DNA from: Andalucia godoyi
Taxonomy: Eukaryota; Discoba; Jakobea; Jakobida; Andaluciidae
Direction of reading: 5' to 3'
DNA: 64,000 bases
Assembly: GCA_009859145.1 (NCBI GenBank)
Contig: VRVR01000034.1
Coordinates: forward strand, 233,822 to 297,821
The position numbers and the translations under genes are program-made. The notes under the pieces are model-generated. The model had not been told where the DNA came from. It did no database searches and saw only the letters and a program-made list of their open reading frames with translations. This document shows positions 10,605 to 21,825 of the stretch, one piece after another. Within the stretch, counting starts at the first letter, position 1, and the number at the start of each line of letters is the position of its first letter.

Positions 10605-11348
10605 TCAAAAAAGAAGAGGGTCGCGTAGCTTTGCAATCTCCATCTCTACGGAGCGGTTCGCGGGTCTACAAGGACTGCGAAGAGTCTTGATGATGAACAG
10701 CTGGGGACGTCGGATTTTGGAGCTTGCAAGTTCTGCGGTCGTCACAAGCAGTTTGAAGAAGATGAATGTGTATACAGTTTGGAAGATCCTCTTTTGCAGC
10801 TTGTTGTTGCTTTCGTCGCAGCCCGTAGCCAGTTCATTGACTATTGAGACCAGCATCGTCATTCCGATCACGGACGTATGTAGCATCCACACGATACGCT
10901 GCGGAGTCAGCGGAAGAAACAGAGCAGAGCTTTGCGGCAGCACAATGTCCATCGTCAGGATAAGCAGCAGCGACAGAAGAACGGTTCCGATCAGTAAGGG
11001 GATGAGAAAGATTGCGTATTGGTATGTCTGGGCAGTAGCATCGTTCAAGTACGTAATGCAGGACAGTACACCCATCACGACCATTGCAGGGATCACAAAG
11101 TACACGGTAAGCTTGCACCGAAAGTCCGATTCACCGAGTAAGCTCATTGCTTCTTTAAAATGGGCAAACAACACACATCCCATGTGAGCTATCGCAAGTA
11201 CGAGATACAAAGTCACGGAACAGTGAAGCACAATTCCCGCAGGACTGGACAGCTGAACTTGCATCTCAAGCACCGAGGCAGTGATCAGCGAAGTCGTAAA
11301 CAGCGCACTTAGCAGCATGGTGTACGCCCATGCCCATGATGTCTTCAT
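10605..11348 (-). CDS. Multi-pass membrane protein, tandem paralogue B
   Basis: 247 residues, same topology as the downstream neighbour. Shared landmarks are the SWAWAY N-terminus, SDFRCKLT, TPQRIVWMLHTSVIGMTML and IFFKLLVTTAELASSKI followed by P-x-L-x3-K/R-S-L/LR-P/S. The 242-bp gap between the two genes contains no other frame of note. Divergence between the copies is high outside these landmarks, so the duplication is old or fast-evolving. The frame extends upstream to 11450, but the ATG at 11348 matches the paralogue's start. No function can be assigned from sequence. Confidence 0.72.
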   Translation of the reverse strand: MKTSWAWAYTMLLSALFTTSLITASVLEMQVQLSSPAGIVLHCSVTLYLVLAIAHMGCVLFAHFKEAMSLLGESDFRCKLTVYFVIPAMVVMGVLSCITYLNDATAQTYQYAIFLIPLLIGTVLLSLLLILTMDIVLPQSSALFLPLTPQRIVWMLHTSVIGMTMLVSIVNELATGCDESNNKLQKRIFQTVYTFIFFKLLVTTAELASSKIRRPQLFIIKTLRSPCRPANRSVEMEIAKLRDPLLF

Positions 11349-11523
11349 TCGCAACACTATCACGCCTCCCCCGCGCTCTCCTTCGTTTGTTGTCCAGCTC
11401 CTTTTCGGTTCTCTCGTTTTTCTTCTTCTTCCCTGTTGTTGTCTGTGCATTTTCTTCCGTATTGAGACTCAGTACTGTCTACTGTAGATGGATGTCGGTT
11501 TTTAAATTTTTTACTATTATTTT

Positions 11524-12036
11524 TTACAGTTGATGATCTTGGGACACCGGACAACTCCAGTATCGAATATGGAAATCCGGTGTTTGCGGTGAGGTCGCTG
11601 CATTCTGCTCGTGGGGACTAGATATGAGAAGGAAGCTGTCTTCCGATTGCGTCCCTGATGACGGATGTAGCCAATCGTCGTCATCGTCGTCGTCGTCGTC
11701 GAGTTGTGCGATCAGCTGCAGTTCCTGGGTTTGGTGGATCAGCAGATTGTCGGCGTAGTCGTCCATCACATAGTGGCTGTCGTCGTCGAGATCGTATTCT
11801 GTACAATCCGAGTCCTCGTCGTTCTGAGTGCATCGAGACTTCCGATCATTCCACTCTTGTAGTTGCTTCTGCTGCGAAAGTCTCTTTGAAACGGCCGCGG
11901 ACAGCACAGGGATGTGCTGCATCGAGTCAACTGCATTTCGTCGTCCCTTTGTGGAGTACCACAACTGCACCTGCTCTGTATTGTCCAGATATGGGCCCTC
12001 ATGCCGCACACACGCACTTCGACAGCTGTTTCCCAT
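11524..12036 (-). CDS. Small acidic protein with N-myristoylation/palmitoylation signal
   Basis: 170 residues beginning MGNSC, which fits an N-myristoylation site with an adjacent palmitoylatable Cys. The ATG at 12036 is preferred over the one seven codons upstream because it places Gly at position 2. The rest is polar and probably disordered, with a run of nine Asp residues (encoded by a GTC/TCG tract near 11680-11700) and several Ser/Thr-Asp/Glu sites. No domain is recognised. Likely a peripheral membrane protein. Confidence 0.55.
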   Translation of the reverse strand: MGNSCRSACVRHEGPYLDNTEQVQLWYSTKGRRNAVDSMQHIPVLSAAVSKRLSQQKQLQEWNDRKSRCTQNDEDSDCTEYDLDDDSHYVMDDYADNLLIHQTQELQLIAQLDDDDDDDDDWLHPSSGTQSEDSFLLISSPHEQNAATSPQTPDFHIRYWSCPVSQDHQL

Positions 12037-12353
12037 ATTTCCCGACTCTTTTTCCATATGAAAATTCTGTATCTATCAATCTACCTACTTATCTATGTCT
12101 TCTATCTGCCGAGGTGCTTCCATCAACTCTCTCCACTCCGTCAATGTGTCTCCGAGGCAGTTGGGTTTATGAGGAACAAACGAATAAGATGGTAGCAAGC
12201 AGAAGGAGAAAACATAAAGAGGGAGAGAGAGAGAGAGAGAGAAGAGAGAGAGATCACGGGACGAGAAAGAGAGAGGAGCGAAACGTTTTTTTTCCTCTTC
12301 ACGTCACACACACGGTTTACGAGTAACAAACCGGAGCGCAAAAGTTGCGGTAC
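12037..12353. other. Divergent intergenic region
   Basis: It separates the minus-strand MGNSC gene and the plus-strand three-exon gene. It carries a (GA)n tract at about 12222-12254 and a run of T; nothing else is seen. Confidence 0.5.
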
Positions 12354-12867
12354 ATGAGCTGCGAGTTGCTGACATGGCGCTGCAGATTCATGACAGAAAT
12401 GACGGCGGTTAAAAGAAGAGACGCAGCGGAAGTTGACCAGGCGTCGCAGCAACCGGTCTTCGAAGCCATTCCAGGAAGGTCCTTCGTCAAAGTTGCAAAA
12501 GCAGAGTCGCGCTGCCGTCACATACACTCTGCGATCGAGCAAGTTGTTGCGTGAGTGACGAGTACCCAGGTAAAGTGCTGCCTGCTCACATGTCTCCGGC
12601 AATGGACGCTATCACGGTACTGGCAGACAGACTTCGCATCCAAGCAGATTTCGTGGTTCCGGATCTCTTGGCGATCGTCGAAACAAAGTACAGCAATTGG
12701 GTCTGTCAAAGCAGCTGAAGTGTTGAACCGCGAAAAATCGACTTTTGCAGCCTGCTCTCACGATGGGCCAGACAACATTGATAGAGTCTTCAGAAGGTTT
12801 CCCAGGAGACTCTTCCTTGTCCAAGCAGAGCACGATTCGCAAAGGACAACGTACAGGGAAAATATAA
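12354..12867 (+). CDS. Small unknown protein encoded by three exons
   Basis: Proposed exons 12354-12550, 12631-12700 and 12751-12867, giving 127 residues. Intron 1 has donor GTGAGT and acceptor GACAG; intron 2 is only 50 nt with acceptor TTTTGCAG. The joins restore one continuous frame. The middle reads SAIEQVV-A-LRIQADFVVPDLLAIVETKYSNW-PALTMGQ, which looks helical and protein-like, whereas the unspliced sequence has stops in every frame. The basic, Ser/Gly-rich tail ends at TAA 12865. Several in-frame ATGs (12354, 12390, 12399) could start it. I do not recognise the family. Minus-strand frames over the same bases are judged to be shadows. Confidence 0.5.
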
Positions 12868-13062
12868 AATAGGATATATATATATTTGGTTCTCGACAGC
12901 TTGCCGACCTGCCAGGAACGTTCCATCATGTCCGTAGCGTACTGCCACCGTGTGACCAGATTCTAAGCTTTGTGTGCGCAATGGACAACAGAAATGGGCA
13001 GCGGAATGGAAGAGATTTACAAATGGAAAAAAAAAGAGAGGACTGACAGAGCCGCCGTGGAG

Positions 13063-14001
13063 CTATACAATGGCGGCGCGCTGAGAAGCATACACCCGCA
13101 CGACATCAGCCGCCCTTTTCGCCATGGTAACAGCCCCCTGCCGAGCCCACTCCATTGCAATTGGGACCAGAGGCGCTCGAAGTCTGCCGTCCATAGAGAC
13201 GGACACGACGCGGTTCGAGTGCTGGAGATACACTGCAGTCAGCGTCGCCGCCGCCGACGCTTCTTCTCTCGACACCGGGTCCACCATGAACAGCGTCGTC
13301 ATTCCAGAGCTTGCAGCACTCTCGTTGCCACGCGATGCTCCGTCTCCAGTTTGCTCTTCGTCAAAGACCGATGCAGCGTACGGTGCAAGAGCATTTCCGA
13401 TTGCGGACCGCGGCATTGGGACAGCAGCCACCTGGCATGCACCGACAACATCGCGAAGCATGACGCCCGCATCTGCACACGCCCACGAGGCCGCCTGGAT
13501 GCACGTGGCCAGCAGCCCGCCGTCATTTGCCAAAACTTGCAGACCAATGACCACGACCATGTCATAGTGCGGTGTGCTATTTGCAGATGAGTGAAACGTC
13601 CCTTGAGACGCCGCATGCGAGTACAAAGGGGGCGGCAAGACGACTGCAGCAAGCGACTTCGACACTGCTTCTCTCACATAACTAAGCATCTTGTCCAGTC
13701 GGGACCGCACTCTACGCTCGCCTTGCGCAAACGTCGCACTTGCAATCTCGACCAAAACGCCGATATTTGTATCCGGAACCACACTGACAGACGACTGGTT
13801 CGACACCGTGAACGGAGACGAAGAAAGCGACATCGGGCCGTTCGCAGTCGCCAGCACCCGGGTCCCACCACACTCCAAATACGCAGAGCCGTCGCACTGA
13901 GAAGGATCATCCACAAGCCCAAGTCGAATCCGAGTCGCTCGAGGCTCAAAAGGGCGCCGACCATCCGTTCGCAGACCTTCCGGTGACACTAGATTGCTCA
14001 T
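13063..14001 (-). CDS. RRP41: Exosome subunit RRP41/EXOSC4 (RNase PH-fold)
   Basis: 312 residues. The N-terminus LVSPEGLRTDGRRPFE and the following DGSAYLECGGTRVLATANGP match the RNase PH-like core of RRP41, one of the six ring subunits of the 3'-5' RNA exosome. Further RNase PH landmarks are DMVVVIGLQVLANDGGLLATCIQAAS and the late VAAVPMPRSAIGN-like strand. It is longer than typical RRP41 (about 245 residues) because of Ser/Gly-rich insertions around residues 130 and 210. The start is the ATG at 14001; the upstream GTG is ignored. In most eukaryotes this ring is catalytically dead and scaffolds RRP44. Confidence 0.88.
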   Translation of the reverse strand: MSNLVSPEGLRTDGRRPFEPRATRIRLGLVDDPSQCDGSAYLECGGTRVLATANGPMSLSSSPFTVSNQSSVSVVPDTNIGVLVEIASATFAQGERRVRSRLDKMLSYVREAVSKSLAAVVLPPPLYSHAASQGTFHSSANSTPHYDMVVVIGLQVLANDGGLLATCIQAASWACADAGVMLRDVVGACQVAAVPMPRSAIGNALAPYAASVFDEEQTGDGASRGNESAASSGMTTLFMVDPVSREEASAAATLTAVYLQHSNRVVSVSMDGRLRAPLVPIAMEWARQGAVTMAKRAADVVRVYASQRAAIV

Positions 14002-14706
14002 CACTTCATCCAGCACTCCCCTTCCACCAATTGCCTCTTTTTAATCTTGACTATAAATAATAATTTGAACAATACCGACAACACTCAATACCAACGATAC
14101 GTTTATCAGCGAAGCGAAATAGCTAATCATAATTGAAAAGGAAGTATCGCGCTCAGAAGGGCGTTGTTTTTTTACGACTGGCGGAGGGTCCGTTTTCGGT
14201 CCTTCGAGTAGCAAAGGTTTCAGAAAAGAGGAAAGGGGACCGGGCCGGCAGTTCGCTCCGTGCACGGAGGGGATGGACAAGGGAGCGCTAGGTGTGTGCG
14301 CGCGCGGGAGAAAGGTTTTTTTCCGGGCGGGGTTGGCAGGAATTGCTCGGCTTCCAGTAAACGCAAAATGCCCCAAACCGTGCTGCTTCCCTGTTTTGGG
14401 GTGGTTCGTTTGCAGTTCGAGTGCTGTGTTCGTACGCTTCCATTAGAACTCTGCAGTTTCGTCGTCGCATCTTCGAGCAGTTTCCAGATCCGTTCTCCTT
14501 GCTGACCAGTTCACCAGCAGGCCCCCAGTACCTGATCTTCCAAAAGACGAGAGGACCGAGGGGGAAAGGTGGCAGAAATGCCTTCCTCCTTTGCTCTGCC
14601 TTTTCCCTCCAAACCGGATAATAAGAAGGATATAAAAGAAGAAAGAAAAGTAGTAAACAAAAAAAAGGAGACTGTAAGAAATCTTTGAGTTCACCTGTGT
14701 ACGCCA
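14002..14706. other. Divergent intergenic region between RRP41 and the Hsp20-like gene
   Basis: 705 bp with both promoters. Frames are open on both strands (for example 14421-14621 on +, 14288-14707 on -), but none has an ATG in a sensible place or a recognisable domain. Confidence 0.4.
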
Positions 14707-15450
14707 ATGTCTGATCTTCTCCATGCTATCCACCATCGAAACAATCCTCTGCATCCAGGTGGCTCTGCGAAGGGAAACAAAAAGCTTGAGAGAGGGGCAA
14801 TGACGTTGAGTGCGCAGTTGGATGGATTCTGGGACCCTTCTTCTGCGCACAACTCGCCGACCACAGCTCCCGCATTAACGCTGACACCGCAGAAGGTTTG
14901 GCGTGTTGCGCGAGTTTCGGAGAAAGCGACCGGCGGCCAGATCCTGGTTCTAGAAACCAAGGTTCCCTCTCCTTCGACGACGACCACTGGAGAAAGTCTC
15001 ATGGCTGGCGGAAAACTGCACGTCGAGGTCGACAATCAGAACGTTTTGCACGTTTGCTTTTCCAAAAGGGCTCCGGAGCGGTCGCCGTTTTCACGCAGCC
15101 GTCTCCGTGACAGCAGTTCATTCTTGCGCGTCAGCTCCGTGGACTCGGAAGACCTTGCGCTTGCGGACCTTGCCGCCATTGTTCCGGAGGGTGCGAAGCC
15201 TTCGGATTTTGAGATTCAAGAGTTCAGCAACGCGTCGTCGTCGTCGTCCGCAGACGATGACACTGCGATCTCGGAAGTCGTCTCCAAGGAAACAATTTCT
15301 GGCTCCGCAGACAAGAAACAGACAGCAACAACGACCAATGTGCATAGGACCTATCGTCTGCCTGCGTACTGCGATACCCGCCGCACTCGTATCGAACGAA
15401 AAGGAAACGCTTTACGTGTATTTGTACCGATATTGACGCGAACCCAGTGA
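14707..15450 (+). CDS. Hsp20/alpha-crystallin-like protein
   Basis: 247 residues. The end of an alpha-crystallin fold is recognisable: HRTYRLPAYCDTRRTRIERK followed by GNALRVFVPI matches the phenylalanine/leucine-P strand and the G-x-L-x-V/I core of small heat-shock proteins. An earlier part (GGKLHVEVDNQNVLHVCFSK) fits the first strands. The two halves are separated by about 110 residues rich in Ser, Asp and Arg, so the domain carries a long insertion. If the fold is intact it would act as an ATP-independent holdase chaperone. It is convergent with the giant gene ending at 15504. Confidence 0.6.
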   Translation: MSDLLHAIHHRNNPLHPGGSAKGNKKLERGAMTLSAQLDGFWDPSSAHNSPTTAPALTLTPQKVWRVARVSEKATGGQILVLETKVPSPSTTTTGESLMAGGKLHVEVDNQNVLHVCFSKRAPERSPFSRSRLRDSSSFLRVSSVDSEDLALADLAAIVPEGAKPSDFEIQEFSNASSSSSADDDTAISEVVSKETISGSADKKQTATTTNVHRTYRLPAYCDTRRTRIERKGNALRVFVPILTRTQ

Positions 15451-15503
15451 TAAAAAGGAAGCTCCTGCTTGCAACAAATATCCCATCGACGAAAGTCGGT
15501 GTT

Positions 15504-18500
15504 TTACTCTGCCTTTTCAATCTTGGTTGGCTCGGCGGATTCGGAAGCAGATTCGGCTGGCGACATCGCGGTAGTAGTGGTAGTAGTAGTAGTAGGAGGA
15601 GTGGTGGAGCCAGGGGTGGTTGGGGCATCCGCAGAGGGGTCAGAAGAAACGAAAGCATCCGACTGCGGAGTCGCGGGAGTCTCAGGCTCAACTTGTTTGC
15701 CATCCAAAGCATCTCGCACACGCTGCAAAACACCAGCACACTCCGAGTCTGCAAATGAAACAAGTGCCTCGGGATTTCTTTCGAGTTGTTCTCCCAACTT
15801 GGTGCCGAGCCTCGACACCACCCACTCCCGCACAGAAGACTGCGACTGCAAAGCAAGTAACTGCAGTGCTTCTGTTGCGCCCATCCGAATACCCCCAAGG
15901 GATGCTTGGGACCGTGCATCAGGAGAAGCAACACCAGTAAACACCGACTGCCACGGAGAAGCGAAAAGACGCAGGAGCGTATTCAGAGACTGGAAATTCT
16001 TTTCCGCTAACAGGAACGAAGAAGCATTCGAGGGGTCTCGGCTGATGACCTGGACAATGACCTTGGTCGCGAGAACTTCACCACAAACCTCCACATTCAC
16101 TCGCTGGTTTAGTTCGGCAGGTCGGTTGCGGACAATCGTGTTCTTCAGGTCCTCGCCCTTTGTTGACATCCATTCGGCAATGGATTCGCACGAGGAAGAG
16201 CACGACACCGAGAGAGTCCACAACTTGAAGAGAGCATCCGTCAGCGAACCTAGTGATGACGACTGGATGAGATACGTGGTTGTGGACTGAGGAGCTTTTG
16301 ACATCAAAGTGTCCAACAAGGAAATCATCGTGAAGAGAGACAGCAGCAGCACACCCGCAGTGTGCCAATCATCCTTCTTCCCACTGGCCAAGATTTCCTG
16401 AATTCGCGAAACCATGGATGCAAAATCTTCGTTCACCAGCTCCGAAAGACCCTCGAACAAACTCAAAACCGGGACGTCTGCCCCTTTCGTCGGCGTTGCC
16501 GTGGAAGACGAGGAATGGACGTCCTTTGCAGACGGTTTCTTCAGTTTGTTCTTCTCTTCCGCTTCAATCGACGAGTCAGAAAACGAAAATGTTCGAATTG
16601 CGGTGAACAATGCAAACCACGCTGTGAGAAGATGCGAGCTTTCAGAAGACGAAGACACGTCCAAAACCACCTTTCCATATTCCACTCTGCGAACATACGT
16701 TACAAGAGCAGAAATCAGTAATTCAGGGTTGCGCATGCTCACAAATCGACTCTGCAAGAAGACACGGATGTAAATTCCAGAAAGGAACAGCTCTCCCGCA
16801 AGCGACGGCTGCTCGTACTTGTCAAGCCCAAGAAGCGTCCGCATGGAACAAGGATCAATCATAGATGCCTTGGATCCAAAGACGGAAATGACGGTTGTCA
16901 AATGGTCCTCCATAAACTTGGATAGGTACTGCCGAGTATGCTTGTTCCAGATAAGATACGGCGTCTCGTGATCACCCCACAGCCGGTCCGCGAAGATCTG
17001 CGCTTTACCCTCGGAGATTTCAGTGTTGGCGATCGAAGGTGCCGCACCAGCAGCTGCAGGCACATTCGAAACAACAAACACATCCGCGATATCCTTGTCC
17101 AGCAGTGGTCCGCAAAGCAACACGAGCAGGGCTTCTGCCACGAACGATCTAGACGCGCGGCAAGCAGCCAAGGTGGCAGTGTACTTCTTTTCCAACACAG
17201 AAACGTGGGAGGAACGGAGGAACAGAAGGGAACTCAGAGCGAGCACGCTCGTCAGTGCAATTCTCCAATCTTGACGAGTCGTCATCTGCGAAGAGAAAAG
17301 GGAGAATCCAGATGGGAGAGTCGTGACGAGCATAACGTAACTCCAGAGCCTCTCAAACCACTTGCAGTTCAGCAAGCGCGACAGTTCAGCACTGTCAGCG
17401 TGGATATGGGACAGCAAAGCAGAAGACAACACCATCAACACAGAATCCAGCATCACCAAAACAAAAGCGCACATATCCACGGGAATTGTGACTGAAAAAG
17501 TAAGACAGTTGGATAGGAACTTCGCCCACATGTCAAGCGCTTCCGTGGATTCGCCGGCCTTGCTTGCAGATTCCATCAAGGCATCCGCAAAGTAGTTATT
17601 GTTTTGCAAAAAGACATTGACGTGATCCAAGAACGGAGCCGCCTTCAAAGATGTTACACAGAAGGCAGACGGGACGACAGGTACAAGAAGATCCAATGTC
17701 CGCAAAACGGCCACAAAGGCCCGCAGCGTGCCTTCACGCACAAAAAAGCTGAAGCACGACGACACGAACACCTTCAATTCTGCATCCGACATCTGCAGCT
17801 CCGACACCAGCCCACGTTTCGCAAAGATTTGCAAAAACACACCGTCAACAATGTCGAACTGATGCAGCTCAATATAGCCAATCTTGATGTCTGTCTCCTC
17901 GAGCACCTTGTCAGGAGTTGTTGCAGCGTCGGTCTCCACCTCCTCTGCAGAATCGGATTTTGAAATCAAATATCCATTTTCAGGATCATGGAAATCCAGC
18001 AATGCCTTTTCAACATATGCAGCACACTCTTGCTGCATCTGGAAAGTCCAAAAGCACCGGACAGTTTCAACAGGAAGACGTTCCACGGGCACATCGATAC
18101 AACCAACGCAGCCGAATGGAACCATGTTCCTAACCCAAGCCAGCCAATCACGGCACTTCTCTTTACCATGCCAGTCCGCGGGATCGCGATGATGCTCCAA
18201 ATGCTTGATCAGGGAATCGACCGAAGCAGCCGCCGACGACGATCGTCCCAGCAAAGCCAATCGCAGGAGCTTGAGACCGATTCCAGTTCTCCGCATCATA
18301 TCCACCGCTTCAAACACACCAGTCGCAGCAGCAAAGATCCGCAACACCAACGCAGGCTGTGCATCAATGAATGAGCAGACGCGAATGAAGAACGGATCCG
18401 TGTCGAATTTTCCAGAGAGCCAAACAACGGGTTGAATCTTCAACACATGCTGAATTCCAAACTCCAGAACTTCTGCGGTAAACTGCAGCAGCAGAGGCAC

Positions 18501-21500
18501 AAGTGCAGAATCAGCAGAAATTTCAAAGAAGAATTTTGAAAACGCCGCAAAGATGGATGGAGTGGTCGCAACAACGCGCTTGTTCGAGCCCCGCGCATCA
18601 TCGCCGGCATTCAAAATTGCCAGCAGCAAGGCTGCGGCGTCCCCACCCTGCAACCGGTGTATCAACGCATCAAAGTTCGAATACGGCTGTTCCAAGCTGT
18701 CCTCATAGAATCGTGAATTGAAGACGCTCAGTTGCGTGCGATTCAGCAGACTCTCGTTTTCCAAGTCCCTTTCGGTCCACTCATTGCGATCGACGAGTTC
18801 CTGCAAGAATGCGAATGTCACCTTCATGAACTTCTTGATATCCGAAATACGAAAAGGGTGCCCAGGAGGCAGTGCCAGAAAAGGTTTGATAAAAACGCCT
18901 TCAATCCGCAGGACTTCTTCGTTCTCTGGATATCCGCACGGATGCGCCTGCAAGTCGTGCCACGCACCGTTCCAACGCCCGATAATCTTCGCATTCACCG
19001 CAGCGCAGTCGCTCTTCTCGTGACCCTCAAAGAACAACGAATCCAGATATGCGAAGGACTCGACATCTTCCTTGGCATGGATTTCTTGCAACTCGCGGTT
19101 TTCATCACAGAAAGATTCCCAAACACTATCGGAAAACTCAACAAGACGGGATTTCATGGACAAGTCAAACATGACAGTGGGATCCGAAATGCCGTTCTCA
19201 ATCAGACTTGCAAACTTCTTTGATCCGTTCTTGTCGAGAAATTCAACACAAGAGGCAGGAAAGAAGCACGTGATGGATTTGCGCAAATACTTCTGCATGA
19301 TATTAGCCGAAGCCTCTGTGAAGCACACTGGTAGCAGCATCCCCAGCAGATTCGCCAGCAACATGGCCGCCGTTGCATCGCGAAGGGCGTGGGCCGGAGT
19401 AGCAGCAGCAGTGTTTAGTGCGCTTGACAAGAACAAGATCACGTTTACGTGCACCTCGACAGGCGACGCACGTGCACGCAGTATTCTCCAGAACTTATCC
19501 TGGAATCTCGGAGCGATGACCCACGAAGAAAAGTGCGTAAGGCTCGTGAAGTGCTGCAAAATGGAAAGCACATCCAGCCAGACTGGCCACGGATCATTCG
19601 CCAGCGCTGGACAATCTGAAGAAATCGACCATTCCAACGTACTGATCAGCAAGGACGCTCCCGAGTGGTGCACAAAACACATCAGACTCGGAGACGAGTC
19701 CGGCAGTTGCAGGATAACATGCTTGATGATGGAAATGATCAATGAAACAAGCTTCACATCATCCTTTCTTGCGTAATGACGGAGGAAGTGACCGATGACA
19801 TCCCAAAATGCTCGACTAGACTCCTCCTTTTCGTACGTAGACACAGAAAGAGGAGACTCCACGACAAGTTGCACAAAGTTCCACATCTTGAGGATGAGCA
19901 GGATCGCCTGAAAATAGATCGGAGCATGAATCGAGCCCGGATGCACGAGGAGTTCGTGAATTAACGCGAACATCAAGTGCGAGGCTTCTCGGCTTGAAGC
20001 AATCACAATGTTAATCTTGACTTCCGGTCGAACGAGAAAATCAACGTAGAAGCCGTAGATACGACCCGTCCAGTGATCCGATTTGAGAGTTTCAAACGTC
20101 TGAACGAGTTCCGTCGGCAAAAATGGTTGAGGAATGCGAGAAGCATAGTCCTTGATGTGCTTGGTAACAGACGTTCGCAGCTCCGCCAAAGCAGCCTTGG
20201 ACCAGCGAATTCTGGCACTTTCGAACACACCTGCAGGCGAGGTCGAAAGCAACGATGGGGGAACAGTCACCAGTTTTTCAAACAACTGGCTGAAGTTGTA
20301 TCTCTTCATGGAACGAACTTTCACTCTTGTTTCTGCGACCTTGCGATCATTCTTGGACAGCTTCACAACAGACTGCACGGTCCACAATCCCAATGTCGCA
20401 TGTCCATCCAACGTCGCGCCGTTGTCCGCAAGAATTGAACCATCTTGAGTTGATGCCCAGTTCAGCATGTAGTCATTATCGTCCAGCAGCTTGCGGATAA
20501 CGACCACTGCGGGTTCAAACTCGTCCACCAAAACATGCAGCAATCGAGTGCACCACACTCGCTCCACAGGCACCCACGGCATATCATGCGATTCCTCTTG
20601 AATGATGAACTGAAACACCCACAAGACGGTTGCATGCCTCAATGCCACGGCCTGCAGTTTGGTAAAGTGTTCCGGAGTCTGTTCCGACATGACCTTGTAA
20701 ATGATCGAGCAAGCCAGCAGTCGGATACGATAGTCTGAGTGCCTGACAAGATCAAGAATCTTCTCAAACATGGCGCCGTTGTTGGCAAGAATGGTACCGT
20801 CAATCACTTTCAGCTGCATATCATACTGCACGTTTGACGACACACACAGAGCATCAAGAATGCGCAAAGCGAGATATCTGCACTGTTTTGCACTGGGATC
20901 AAGCTTCAGCAACGCCTTCTTCAGACCTTCTGCCAACAATGCAAAGACGGCATCATCTTGGATGAATTCGTGCCGGATGTCCATTTCGATGTCGCTTTTG
21001 TACTTTTCATTCCACGGTCCCGCGATCTTCTCGGACGAGGCATGCACTTTTTGGTCTGCAGTCAGCGGTAACGGGATTGGATGCGGGGAGAAGAAGCAAT
21101 TGACGAACCGGTCCACAATTAGCAGTCCAAGCTCCACCACTTCCACATTTCCCGAAGAGAGAATGCGCAGATACGGTTCCAAAGAAGGACGTTTCTTCAA
21201 AAGCTTGTTGTACGTTGGGTGATTCGTCATGATCCATTCCAGAGCAGTCAATAATTCAATCTGCAATTTGACATCTTTCTCCAAAATCGTTTTGAGAATC
21301 TCCTCGATAATCCTGATGAACTTGTCTTCAATCTTCTTGGCTAACCGACATTCACAAAAACAAAAACAAAAAAAAAAAAACATAAAATATAAATAAATGA
21401 AACAACAACGGCAACAGCAGCAGCAGGAACCACGAAAGCAGCAAGACAAGTTGAAAAACACAATTGAGGGGAAAAACAATCAGCAAACAAAACGAAACAC

Positions 21501-21825
21501 CAACAACAATGAAAATCATAATAGTTATAATTGGAGCTATTGCATACTATCCAAAGGAACATGCGGAGTGCGCGGAATGAGTAGAAACTCGCGAATGATT
21601 CTGCAGTGAAGCATAAGCATAAGCATAAGCATAAGCATAAGAATAAGAGCAAGAATAAGAAGGATTAACATTAGCAAGAAGTCGATCCCGATCATGAAAA
21701 CATTGTTATGCTTCTATAAAGAGCGAGCTCTCAAATGCAACATACTCGGGCCAACCACTGTGGTCCTTGGGAAGTTTGCCGATTTTCTTGACCAAAGCTG
21801 ATTCTTTGCTCGAATCTGCACCCAT
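15504..21825 (-). CDS. Giant armadillo-like protein resembling RME-8/DNAJC13 C-terminal modules (three exons)
   Basis: Exons are 21825-21746, 21600-21548 and 21340-15504, giving about 1989 residues. Donors GTATGT and GTATGC and acceptors CTGCAG and GGTTAG restore one frame (GWP-E-IIREFLLIPRTPHVPLD-T-KKIEDKF). The N-terminus MGADSSKE is a candidate myristoylation site. Most of the protein is helical ARM/HEAT-like repeat. Two modules resemble the IWN modules of RME-8: one near 18995-18860 (GRWNGAW ... RIEGVFIKPFLALPPG ... KKFMKVTF) and one near 16970-16760 (YLIWNKHTRQYLSKFMEDHL ... LSGIYIRVFLQ ... NPELLISAL). RME-8 acts on endosomes with Hsc70. I see no HPD-bearing J domain. The tail is Thr/Ser/Pro-rich. 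The family assignment is by eye and tentative. Confidence 0.7.
21607..21645 (+). repeat. Hexamer (CATAAG)n in an intron
   Basis: Four to five tandem units lie in intron 1 (21601-21745) of the giant gene, just upstream of its CTGCAG acceptor on the minus strand. Confidence 0.9.

Noticed and set aside
14421-14621. Plus-strand frame reading SIRTLQFRRRIFEQFPDPFS
   Set aside because: Looks protein-like but has no ATG start, no clear splice partner, and the opposite strand is equally open.
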